Below, piece by piece: positions 1-26,600 of a stretch of 64,000 nt of DNA. Source of the DNA: Crambe crambe (lineage: Eukaryota > Porifera > Demospongiae > Poecilosclerida > Crambeidae); the NCBI GenBank assembly GCA_963924555.1, contig OZ004585.1:2679488-2743487 (forward strand), written 5' to 3'. A program made the position numbers and the translations under genes. Each line of letters begins with the position of its first letter. The first letter of the stretch is position 1. A model generated the notes under the pieces. The model saw only the letters and a list, made by a program, of their open reading frames with translations. It did not search any database and was not told the origin of the DNA.

Positions 1-131
1 TGCCAGGTTTAGTCCCAAGTTGTAAACATAAAAACAAAACAAAATGATTATTTAAGAGGCAAGTATTCTGTGTTGTTATTTATAACTACTGCATATTAAT
101 TTTTGATAAACTATTTTCAGAGAATCACAAA
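1..131. other. AT-rich upstream segment with splice-acceptor-like end
   Basis: No coding signal is visible. The segment ends in a pyrimidine-rich stretch and TTTTCAG about ten bases before the receptor ATG, which looks like a 3' splice site, so the broken receptor downstream may once have had a 5' untranslated exon outside the window. Confidence 0.4.
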
Positions 132-2163
132 ATGAAAACTCTCTTTCAGATCTTTTTAATCGCTTTCTTTGCAACTCCTCATCATGCGAGAGAGAAATCA
201 ACTCTACACATATTGGCACTGGTGCCGATGGTTCAAGGAAATGAGACAACTCTGCCAGTTAGAATTGGAGAAGAGGATCCCTGGTGCAAACCTAGCTGTA
301 GATATGATAAACAATAACTCCACTATCCTCCAAGACACCCTCTTAAAATTGATCACCATTTATAGCAATGCAGATGATTCCTTCAACAGTTTGGTACATT
401 TCATGACTAATAGAGAAAGAAATAATATTATTGCTATAATTGGAATGTTCCTTCCAAAAGATGTTGAAATCATTTCTCCTCTGACTAAAAGATTTGATAT
501 CAGTTTGCAGCTATCAACATCAATGTTCCAAATGGTTAAAGAAAGATTTCCACAGCAATTTCACATGGTGCAGTCAACATCTGTCCTAGTAAGAGCTCTA
601 TTCAGTCTAATGGAGTTCTATAACTGGACTGGACCATCCGTCATCACTTCTGGCTCTGATCCACTCTATTTGCAAATTGATGAAGAGATACTTACTACAT
701 CGAAGCAACACCCAAGTATAACAATCAAAAAATTACCTGAAGATAGACTAACGTCAAACATAGTGATAATCTCCATGAACATTCAAGATGCAGTCAATTT
801 ACTCTGTACTGCTCATTCCAAAAACCTCACATGGCCGAAATATGCCAGGATCATCCTTAGCCACAGTGTTGATGACTTCAAATCACATGCTGCAATTGTG
901 AATGAAAGATCAAGTTGCACTGCTGACAAACTAACAGAAGGAGTCATATTCATTCAACAGCATCTTACAGTACAGGATCATGACTTGAAGTTGATATCTG
1001 GACTGACATACAACAACGTATCACAACTGCTACAACATTGTTCACTCACACCAAAGGTCAACCCTTATGCTTATGTACTACATGATGCGATATGGACTGT
1101 AGCACTGGCTTTGAATGAAAGTAATGATACTGACATAAGTGCCACACTGAATGATATAGACTTCACTGGAGCAAGTGGTCCTGTAAAGTTTGTGGATAAT
1201 GGATTGAGTGTTGAGATTCTTCAGGTAAGAGATACAATCATCATTCGTCAATGACAACATCACTATCATAAATCACGTCAAGCATTTTACCGAGCTATCA
1301 AACAGCGATTCCTCAAACATCACGATAATAATGATTTTTTACTGCAATATAATAGTGTGTACTGTTTTCACTACATTGGTTCTTATTCTGCACATAATAC
1401 TTCAGAGACGAAGAAGCCATCAAAGCAACTAGCACACTACTGAGCATGATGATATTCCTCAGTTGCTACCTTGCCCTTTTCTATATCTCCCTCCTTGCTG
1501 TATTACAGTTTCCTCACTTACAACACAATTTCCAAAATTTCAGATGTACTGTTGCTCTCTGGTTAAATGGTTTGGCTGTCCCTCCAAACTTAATTATATC
1601 AACATTGATTGTTAAAATGGTACAGGTTTATCGAATATTCAGGAGGACTACAATAAACAGTAAATGTCTGTCAAATATGGCCTTATTTATACAAATACTC
1701 GTACTTATGATACCAAACTTAGTGATACTGATGTTGTGGTCAGTTACTGACACTTACAGTATCAAGATCATGTATTATTCCAACAGTGGAGACACTTTTT
1801 CAGTCAAAGAATGCCATAGTGAACATTTAACTGTATGACTGATTCTTCTCCTCCTGTATCTAGTTGTACTGATGGTCTCTCTGGTGGTAGTTGCAGTGAA
1901 AACAAGAAAAATATGATACAAGAACTTCAAGGACACCAAAAAAGTCAATGCTCTCATCTTTGTGTTTTTCTTGACCATTTTTTTCACCACTTCATACTGG
2001 CTAATCATTATCGATACAGAGTTTATTCAACATCACACTGTGCTCCATATCGGACACATTTTAGCAATTTACGAGTTGATGGGATTCTTGTTTGTGCCTA
2101 AGATATGCCCCCTGATCAAAGAAAAATGGTTTACAAAGTGCAGTCCAGACCGCAAGGACTGAG
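132..2163 (+). pseudogene. Class C GPCR (metabotropic GABA-B-like receptor) pseudogene
   Basis: Reads as a nearly intronless class C receptor. It starts with a signal-peptide-like segment (MKTLFQIFLIAFFA), then a periplasmic-binding-protein-type ligand domain to about 1224 with PGANLAVDMINNN near its start, then a seven-helix region from about 1330 to 2162 with the intracellular FRDEEAIKATSTLL and the FKDTKKVNALIF loops typical of GABA-B-like receptors. It is broken: the first frame shifts near 275-285, frame is lost again near 1250 and near 1402, and two in-frame TGA codons lie at 1836-1838 and 1914-1916 within the helices. Family identity is from motif recognition; such receptors are known to be expanded in sponges. 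A functional multi-exon alternative is unlikely, because the breaks do not sit at convincing splice sites. A GT at 1225 (CAGGTAAGA) is the only good donor-like sequence. Confidence 0.75.
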
Positions 2164-2603
2164 TTACAATTTATAACGAACATATCATACTTACTTAAAT
2201 TATTCATTATTTTGTTGTTTAGTTTCTTGTAAACTAGCTTTTAAAAGTGTTTTTAAAAAAGTCAATGCTCACATCACATCAAAAGTCACCAAAAAAGTCA
2301 ATGCTCTCATCTTTGTGTTTTTCTTGACCATTTTTTTCACCACTTCATACTGGCTAATCATTATCGATACAGAGTTTATTCAACGTCACACTGTGCTCCA
2401 TATTGGACACATTTTAGCAATTTACGAGTTGATGGGTTTCTTGTTCATGCCTAAGATATGTCCCCTGATCAAAGAAAAGTGGATTACAAAGTGCAATCCA
2501 AACCGCAAGGACTGAGTTACAATTTATAACGAACATATCATACTTACTTAAATTATTCATTATTTTGTTGTTTAGTTTCTTGTAAACTAGCTTTAAAAAG
2601 TGT
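1934..2603 (+). repeat. Tandem duplication of receptor 3' end (2 x 317 bp)
   Basis: Bases 1934-2250 recur at 2287-2603 with a constant offset of 353 and only scattered substitutions. Each copy covers the last transmembrane helix, the short cytoplasmic tail, the stop codon and about 90 bp of 3' flank. A short extra repeat of AAAAAAGTCAATGCTC lies in the joining segment. Confidence 0.9.
2287..2518 (+). pseudogene. Duplicated C-terminal fragment of the class C GPCR
   Basis: Encodes the same last helix and tail as the upstream pseudogene (IFVFFLTIFFTTSYWLII onward, ending PNRKD and a stop) with a few amino-acid changes. It has no upstream receptor sequence and cannot be a gene by itself. It arose by the tandem duplication. 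Confidence 0.8.
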
Positions 2604-2979
2604 ACAGGTGTGCTAGCTACCTGTGTAAAAATATTAAATTATACTGTTGTTAATCCACTCAGCACACTATTATTAATATCACAATTGGGTAATGGTATCA
2701 CAGCTCGGGATAAAATCAGGCCAGTGTGATGTGTAAGGCAACAAGTTGAACTGTTTCATCACTATCAGTACTAATGCTGTGGCCTGCTGTAATAGTATAG
2801 TTTAAACAGGTAGCTGTAATCTATTATTAAAAATTGGGTAAAACCCTACTCTATATTAACCTGAAGCACTTGACTGGGAAATGGAGGAGTATGATTGCAT
2901 AGTGCAAATACTGCGTTAAGAACTGTTTTTGCACAAGATTCATGCACAAAACTTAGCGATAAGGATATTCATATACCTT
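2604..2979. other. Intergenic segment, no gene seen
   Basis: AT-rich sequence between the receptor fragment and the metallothionein-like promoter. I see no exon, tRNA or obvious repeat unit on either strand. Confidence 0.4.
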
Positions 2980-3011
2980 TGCACACTGCACTCTTCAGTC
3001 GACTATAAAAA
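2980..3011 (+). promoter_or_regulatory. Two metal-response-element-like sites and TATA box
   Basis: TGCACAC (2980-2986) and TGCACTC (2987-2993) are adjacent and both fit the metal response element core TGCRCNC. A TATAAAAA box follows at 3004-3011. They lie about 120-150 bp upstream of the ATG of a cysteine-rich metal-binding protein. The matches are seen directly; MTF-1-type control is inferred. Confidence 0.55.
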
Positions 3012-3128
3012 TAAGCTTTAAAAAATAAACAGAAATAAATACCAGAAGACTCCGAAATATCAAATAATCTTCAAGCAACGTACTTCATTCTTGCTACACT
3101 TCTTAAATTTCACTCCCAAGAACTAGTA

Positions 3129-3218
3129 ATGGCTGAAGCAGGTCCTTCCAAACAATATCTGAATGTTATCAGTAAGTGGGTTTGAATATGCGTCCAACTA
3201 TACTTGTTGCTTACAATT

Positions 3219-3280
<62 letters not shown>

Positions 3281-3937
3281 GAGGAGGATTGCAAGTACAT
3301 CTCCAACAACAGGATCTGCTTGGATCCAAGGTGTGAATGCAACATGTGCAAGGGGAAACGCCAAAGATGCCTTTGTGACACCTACGGGTGCAGTGGGATT
3401 CCTGGCGGCTGCAACTGTGGGGACAATTGCAAGTGCACCAGGGGCTGCTGTGGGATAAAGAAACCCCAATATGGTCAGTCCACATGAACATACGGCAAAG
3501 GAGCAAAGTAATAATAATGAATCTATACGGTAACATCATGTTTATGATAAGTTTTTACTCAGTTACAAATTTCTTCTTTGCTTGTCAGTTTGCTAGTTCA
3601 TCACTTTTTATCTTCGTTTGTCAGTTTGTTTGCATTGCATCTTCATAAGCATAAGATGTTTGTTTGTTTGTTTATTGTTTTTATTGTTTGTTAGTTTGCT
3701 TGTTTCTTTGTTTCCTTCTTTCTTTGTGCAGAGAAGTGCATGTGTGGAGTGCACTGCGAGTGTGAGGTGGACTGCAAGAAGGGAGAATGCAACTGCGGAC
3801 CTGACTGCAGTGGAGGAAACTGCGCAGGCAAGTGCTGCTTCTGCACCGCCAGGGGATGTGCCGACAACAACAACTGCAAGTGCGGGGAGGAATGCAAGTG
3901 CATTACTGGCACTTGTGACTGCAATCGCTCTCAGTAG
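3129..3937 (+). CDS. Metallothionein-like cysteine-rich protein, 3 exons
   Basis: Exons 3129-3171, 3282-3473 and 3732-3937 join in frame to 146 residues. The first starts MAEAGPSKQYLNVI, and the donors are ATCA/GTAAGT and TATG/GTCAGT. After a 17-residue lead the protein carries 33 cysteines (about 23 percent), mostly as CxC, CxxC and CC (for example CKCTRGCC, CECEVDC, CKCGEECKC), spaced by Lys, Gly and Asn, with no repeated aromatic core. That composition is the hallmark of metallothioneins, which bind zinc, cadmium and copper through thiolates in the cytosol. The two cysteine blocks correspond to exons 2 and 3, suggesting two metal clusters. It is longer than vertebrate metallothioneins (about 60 residues), consistent with a duplicated domain. 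No signal peptide is visible. A CXC-domain chromatin protein is a less likely alternative, because no flanking domain exists. Confidence 0.8.
3225..3277 (+). repeat. (TC)n microsatellite serving as polypyrimidine tract
   Basis: A perfect 53-base TC run ends directly at the TGTAG acceptor of metallothionein exon 2 (exon begins at 3282), so the microsatellite occupies the position of the splice polypyrimidine tract. Confidence 0.9.
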
Positions 3938-5249
3938 GATCCATTGAGTTCCTCCGGGTCATCAAGAATGAACCCTGTTTTGCTAAACTTGTTAAATTTA
4001 GAAAATGATACAAACTCTCATAAAATGTACGTACTAAGAAACAGATTTTCCTATAATTATCGAAACAGATTTTTTTTATTGTTAGCCATGCAATCACATT
4101 GCTAGCTAACCGTTGATGTTTCATATAGTGTACAATTATACTTTTGCTGCTGCTTTACAATTTATTATTCAACACAAAAAATCTTAGTTCTAGGTCATTT
4201 ACAGCTAGCTATATAATGTGATAATAACACATAAGGGCAGAATGAGGACGTGGTCGACCTGCAATATGTCAACAAAATCGGCAGTCTGGTGGGGGTTGCC
4301 CCACGACCCCTGCCCTGCACATCATAGCTAATACAGACCTCTCACATACAAATGATTATACTACATTACGTTGAGGTACACACGATAACAACAACCATAG
4401 CAGTGACTATAATTTCAATACCATTCCAGAGTGTATGTGTTCAGAAACAAACGAAAACAAAAACGAACAAATAATAAATATGAAGCTATAGATACTGCAT
4501 GCTAGTACTACTATACAATTCGCACACTTTAGATGGCAATAGCCAGCAGCAAACCTTCCTTCGAGGTAGTAGTAAGATGGCTAAGCTGTTTAGTAGTGTA
4601 GGTGATAATTACTTACCATACAATGATAATACTTGAGCAGTATGCGCATAAATTTTGCTGATGCGCAAATGAATTATGTTATTATAGCTAGTGAAAGCTT
4701 ACCTGTATAGTACATGCTATTGTGTGTCCTGTGATTAATCAACATATTTATAGCTATACAATAGATAGGTACGTAGCTAGCAGTGCTGAAAATGAGGATC
4801 TGCAGTTCTGATAATCATGTTAATAAGTGCAGTACTTGAATGCACCCTGTAATACAGGATACCTGAATTAATATCTCAGAGCAGTAACGAAATGCGCCCA
4901 TTCAACAGGACTGACATAAACATACAGCCATTCAACATGACAGTACAGCAAGAACAAAATGGTGAGGAAGAAAATAGCAATCATATTATAGGCTCCCCCA
5001 TTCACCCGTTTTAGCTGGCAAAATTATCACAATCATATTGCAACTAGATAGATGGAGTGACATGTTGAAGAACAGTTTCTGCTTATTTTAGCCATTATCC
5101 TTTCTGTACATGCATGCATGCATGCATGTATATGCAGATTATGTAATAGATTGCTAGCTAATGATAGCCCTAAAACTTTAAACCAGTTCGAAATATAACA
5201 AAGCACAACTTACGTATGTTGCTCTACAAATGTTCCAAGTTGGAAATAA

Positions 5250-5412
5250 GTAGCTAAAATCTCTTTATCATTCATTATAACTGCTACTTCTTACAAACCA
5301 AATTTCAAAAACTAGCTCTTAGACTGGATGATCAGCTCTCTGCTGGTGCTTTAAATGCAAGACTTGAGAGTGCTAGAGTAATGGTGAATGATCAAGAATG
5401 CAAATACTTTAG
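5250..5412. repeat. MITE-like foldback family, copy 1
   Basis: Self-complementary element: TCATTCATTATAACTG near one end and GTGAATGATCAAG near the other, with GATCAGCTCTCTGCTGGT in the centre. Similar copies lie near 7368-7556, 11790-11925, 17935-18125, 23700-23895, 36115-36275 and 46690-46885. Confidence 0.65.
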
Positions 5413-5742
5413 CTGACATTTTCTAATTTGTGGGGTTGATGTACTTGTACTAGCAAATCTTAGCTAGCTAGTACAATAAAAAAAAACAAGCCTTATTATG
5501 GATCAATCCCTTTCTGGGGAGTGTTTACAAGATTGTGGTCAGCCCCTGCGTTAGCTGTACAAGGCTCTTAATAGCACCTGCTCACCGCCAGAGAAAAACA
5601 CTTTGAGGTTTTTGATCGGCCCAATGCCACAGACAAGGTGACTACTAGCACCTCGTTCTTGAGGTTAGCCTGTTATGCTTGATCAATTTTTACATCCATT
5701 TTAACTCTTCTTCCCCTCTAGGCTTATCTATAGGCTCATTCA

Positions 5743-5746
<4 letters not shown>

Positions 5747-5799
<53 letters not shown>
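5747..5799. repeat. (CT)n microsatellite
   Basis: Perfect CT dinucleotide run of 53 bases in non-coding DNA. Confidence 0.9.
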
Positions 5800-5802
<3 letters not shown>

Positions 5803-6603
5803 GTACCTATTATTATTTCAAAATTAGCTAGCTAGTTCTTATTCCATTCCTTTTGGTACTCTCAGCTATGGAATATTAAAATGACACCATTAGGCATTAG
5901 ATATTGTTACTCTGATTTTCCTCCTTCTCCATTTCATCCATGCTCTCTCTGAATACTAAACTGCAAGTACTGGCATCCTTAAAATGTGTATACAAACTTG
6001 AACTTTAATTCCTCATTTTTAACATTGCTACTATACTACATGTACATTATTACAGCTAGCATCCTATGTATTAATTACTGTGACCACACCTTACCAGTTC
6101 ATAACCACAGACGGTAGCTGATGTTACACGCTTTACCTGTTCATAAAGCTCCAGTGCCAAGACATGTACTAACTATCCGCGATAACAACGTATAAACATA
6201 ACCACACCCACCTTACCTGCGCAAAACAATATTATCTTACTGCAGAGTTCCTGAATTCTTCCACAATGGTGAGTAGAAGCAGGCATCCAAGAAAGACTAC
6301 TTGAAAATTACGACTATGCCTTACCTGACTATGGAGCTCCACGAAGATGTAGGAGTAACGATGTAATAAACGTTTGATCAACAATTATAAAAATGACCAA
6401 ACCATAATAGAGGACCTCTTATGATTATAACAATACCCTTATATAATTAATTTTGCTTAGATAGCAATCGTATAGCTGCGTGAAATTTTTGTGGGGTAAA
6501 ATTTGTGTGCTATGTAAATTCTCTCATTTTTGTATTACTAAATCATGAAATCTTAACCCACGAAAAATTTACTGGCTGTACGCCTGACCACGTTTATTTC
6601 CTA

Positions 6604-23343
<16,740 letters not shown>

Positions 23344-23652
23344 GTTGTGCTTGCTGTAAACAATCCCTCAGTGAAACAGACTCAGCTCAAGGCAGGCGAG
23401 AGTATCCACGTGGCCTCGGTAGGTAGGGGGGTTTTCCCTAACTCGGGGGAAAGTCCCGGAATTGCAAGGTTCGGAGTTCACATATGCACAGGTAGCTAAA
23501 ATAATAGCTAGCTGCCTGGTGGTCCTGTTAATACGTGTAGTGTTAAGGATGGATGTAGTGCTTTTGTATGATTCCAAGTAGGGTCTGGTTCACGAGACTA
23601 GTTAAGGGACCAGACATCACTAATAATAAGTGATAGAGGCTGGTGAAGTGTC
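23344..23652. promoter_or_regulatory. Shared divergent promoter region of PRMT5 and JARID2-like
   Basis: Only 309 bp separate the PRMT5 ATG (minus, 23343-23341) and the JARID2-like ATG (plus, 23653). No TATA box is obvious. The stretch contains GC-richer sequence (GGGGGGTTTTCCCT near 23428, CGGGGGAAAGTCCCGG near 23443). A bidirectional promoter is inferred from geometry. Confidence 0.6.
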
Positions 23653-26600
23653 ATGGACTACAGTAAGTTGTATAGGTGTATTAAAGAATAGCTTTCTTAT
23701 TGGGGGGTTCATATGGCAAAAGTGAATCATTTGCGTTTGGAATCATTTGCCATGCCCCCAATTCTTAACCGAATTTCAAAACCTACCATAGAGTTGTGAT
23801 CATCTCTCTGCTGGTGTTTTAATATTGAAATTTGGCCCAATAATTGAGAAAGTTAGACCTGATATAAAGGGATCAAGTGAATGCAAATAGTGTATGAGCT
23901 CGCTACCTGACTGAGTGACTAGGCTGTATTGCTATTATTTCCAAATAATGCACAGTTTTACTATTAAAAGTGTGTGAATCCTGATATTTAAATGCAGTGA
24001 ATGTTAATAACACTGCAGGAACAGGAGAAGACAGAGCTTCCAGGAGAGCAAGGTACAAACCTATACAAGTAAGTAAGTCTGGTTGTAATAGTTATGTACT
24101 ACCTTAGTTATCGACCCTTTACCATGTGATATGATTTTGCTCCTATTATAAAATACACTGGGAGTGAATATGGCCATTCAGTGGAACTCCTCAACATATG
24201 TAGCATAAACACCTGTATGTAAAACTTCTCTAGATATTTGCTTTAAAAATTCTTATCATCCCCTGAGGTAGTCTGGCGTAGCCAGCCACACCCCGAGCGC
24301 GAGGGGAGAGTCTGGTAATATACAATACTGCTGAGTTGTCAGATTGGAATTTCCATTATGGTCAGCTTGTCGTCATGCTACGTAATTGCTTGCGGTAAGT
24401 AATAAAAACAACACGTGGTTATATGGAAAGCAGCAGCTGCAGTGCAAAGATGTATATCTGCTTGGCTCAGATGTAGAAAGAAGTAACAAAGTTTATCAAA
24501 AACTAAAGGGAGGACAGCAAAACACAAGCTCTTCCCAAATCCAGTTGGGAGCAACAGCAAAAACATCCCTGCCAGATAAAATTGGATTGCCACTTCCAAC
24601 TGTTCAGGCCTTAGCAGGGGTGGCTGAGGACCCAAAAAGTGGGGGGGGGGGGGCTCAAAATTGCGCATCAATGACTACTCCCGATGAGCTGTAATGATAT
24701 TCATGAAGTTTTTGATTCTCTACATGTTGTGGCCAATCAACAATACAGTCACTAATCAGGGTTTCAAGGAATTTCACTTTGGGGGGGGGGGGGGGGGGGA
24801 AGCTCACTGATCACGTGGCCATAGGCCACGGTGAGGGGAAAGGTGCGGGAGGGAGATGTGCCCCCTCTCGCGTGGAGTGCAAAAGAAAATTTTACTTTTT
24901 TTTTGTTTTTTGTTTTTTTTTGGAGGACTCATTGTTGGCTCCACAAATTCCAATACTCTATTAGGGAGGGGATTACATTTCTTTCAATCAATAAGTATAG
25001 CTATATAAACCTTATGAACATAAAAAAAAATTGGGGGGGGGGGGGGGGGGGGCCACCCCTCCAGCCCCAAACCCTGCTAATGTGCAACATCATTTGTGAC
25101 TCAAAACAATGCAGTCACTAATGTGCAACATCATTTGTGACTTGAAACAATGCAGTCACTAATATGCAACATCATTAGTGACTAGACAGTAGACTTTACT
25201 GCTGCAGTTAGACAATTATATAATTGGTCAAAAAAGTAGGGGGGCTCAGCCCCTACCTGCTAAAAAATGGGGGGGGGGGGGGGGGGGGGGCTCTAGCCCC
25301 TCTCTCGCCCCCACCCTCAGCCACCACTGCTTAGTGATGGATAGCCCAACTTCAAGGCAGCTTCATTTGCTCAGTGCAGTGCACTATATAGTTTCTCCTT
25401 AGCAGCTGTCTACTGCTGTGCATCACTGGTTTACACTGTGGTTAGGTAATGATATTCATAGTGTATTGAATGTTTCCAGACCACCTCGCACTCGGGGGTG
25501 TGGCTACGCCAGACTACCCCTGAGGAAGGCCTGAGCACCAGGCCGAAATGTCGCATGTGATAAAAAGAATTTTTTAAGCTAGCATATGCAGCTAGTTGAG
25601 AGCAGTAACAATGAACACCTTTTCTTGCCCCTGTGAGGTCACAGGATTATTTCTAATCGAGATGGTCCACATTTATATTACTAGCGATTCCGGAAGCCAT
25701 ACATTTCCTGAAACTTTGCCCGGCCTGTGCTGCCTGACGGTTATAGAAGCACTTGATGTTTAGGTATCACTAGCTAGCTAGCTTATAACAAGGCCTACCT
25801 GCTGGTATGGGTTTCCCAAGGAACAGGTGAAGTATATAGATGCTATAGAGATTTGCTATTTTCCCATATAAATTTCCATAGAACTAAAAATCAACTGTGA
25901 ACATAGCCAACTGGTTCATTTGGTGTTTGAGTAGCTAGTACATTTATCAAGCTACTGTGTTGATTGGTCTCTGACATAGATCTAGTTAAATGTGGGCAGG
26001 TTTAGCTTCCGGAATCACTACTATATTATGTACACTTGTCCATCTAACAGTTACTTATTTTTGCAGTCTTGTGAGATAGTGGGTATCCTGCCGAAGGAGG
26101 AGGCAGCGTTGAACCGAGCCCTTCACGCCTCACTGATGCAAGCTTCTCCAAAAACAAAGGAAAATGACACAAATCCCGCTCCCAAGATTAAAGAAGAACT
26201 AAACGAAAGTGCTACTGATATTCTGTGCAACAGGTTATCCAGTCCCGACTTCTGTGAGCAAGACGACGAGGGTGCAACACTTAATAATGGACCAGCCTCA
26301 CTTCCCAGTAGCCGTCCTTCCACACCTAACTCATATCACAGCAATAATTCACTACATCTCTTCCTCAGTTCAAGCTCTTGGACCTCGTCGGATTCAAGTC
26401 CTTCATCAGAGTCCTCCTTCTCTTCCTGGAGTCCGGATTCTACCAGTGAGCTGCCTGAGAGAGTGAAAACAAAAAACAAAAAGAAGCAGAGCAAAAAGAC
26501 TTCAGTGAAGAGGGAAGTGAAGAGAGTTCTTGAGTTTTGTGCTGATAACAGTGAGGAGAGAACTGATGTCGTCGGTGGTAAGAAACACAAGGCCAACCAC

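Larger units (their letters stand above)
24240..25579. mobile_element. 1.3-kb inverted-repeat-bounded element carrying a RecQ fragment
   Basis: The left end reads GCTTTAAAAATTCTTATCA then GTAGTCTGGCGTAGCCA and CACCCCGAGCGCGAGG. The right end reads the complement (GAGGGGTGTGGCTACGCC-type sequence, GACTACCCCTGAGG, then AATTTTTTAAGC). The right arm has an extra GGCCTGAGCACCAGGCC hairpin. The interior has a decayed helicase fragment and four poly-G runs. It lies in JARID2-like intron 2. Confidence 0.55.

Noticed and set aside
1836..1916. TGA codons as selenocysteine or reassigned codons
   Set aside because: The same gene has several frameshifts, neighbouring genes use TGA as a normal stop (triple-SH2 stop at 53783), and no SECIS-like element was seen.
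6320..6400. Possible minus-strand exon ending CATAGTCAG/GTAAGG as the next PRMT5 exon
   Set aside because: No acceptor upstream, and no frame matches the expected Ser-Ile-Pro/Tyr-Thr-Ser sequence.
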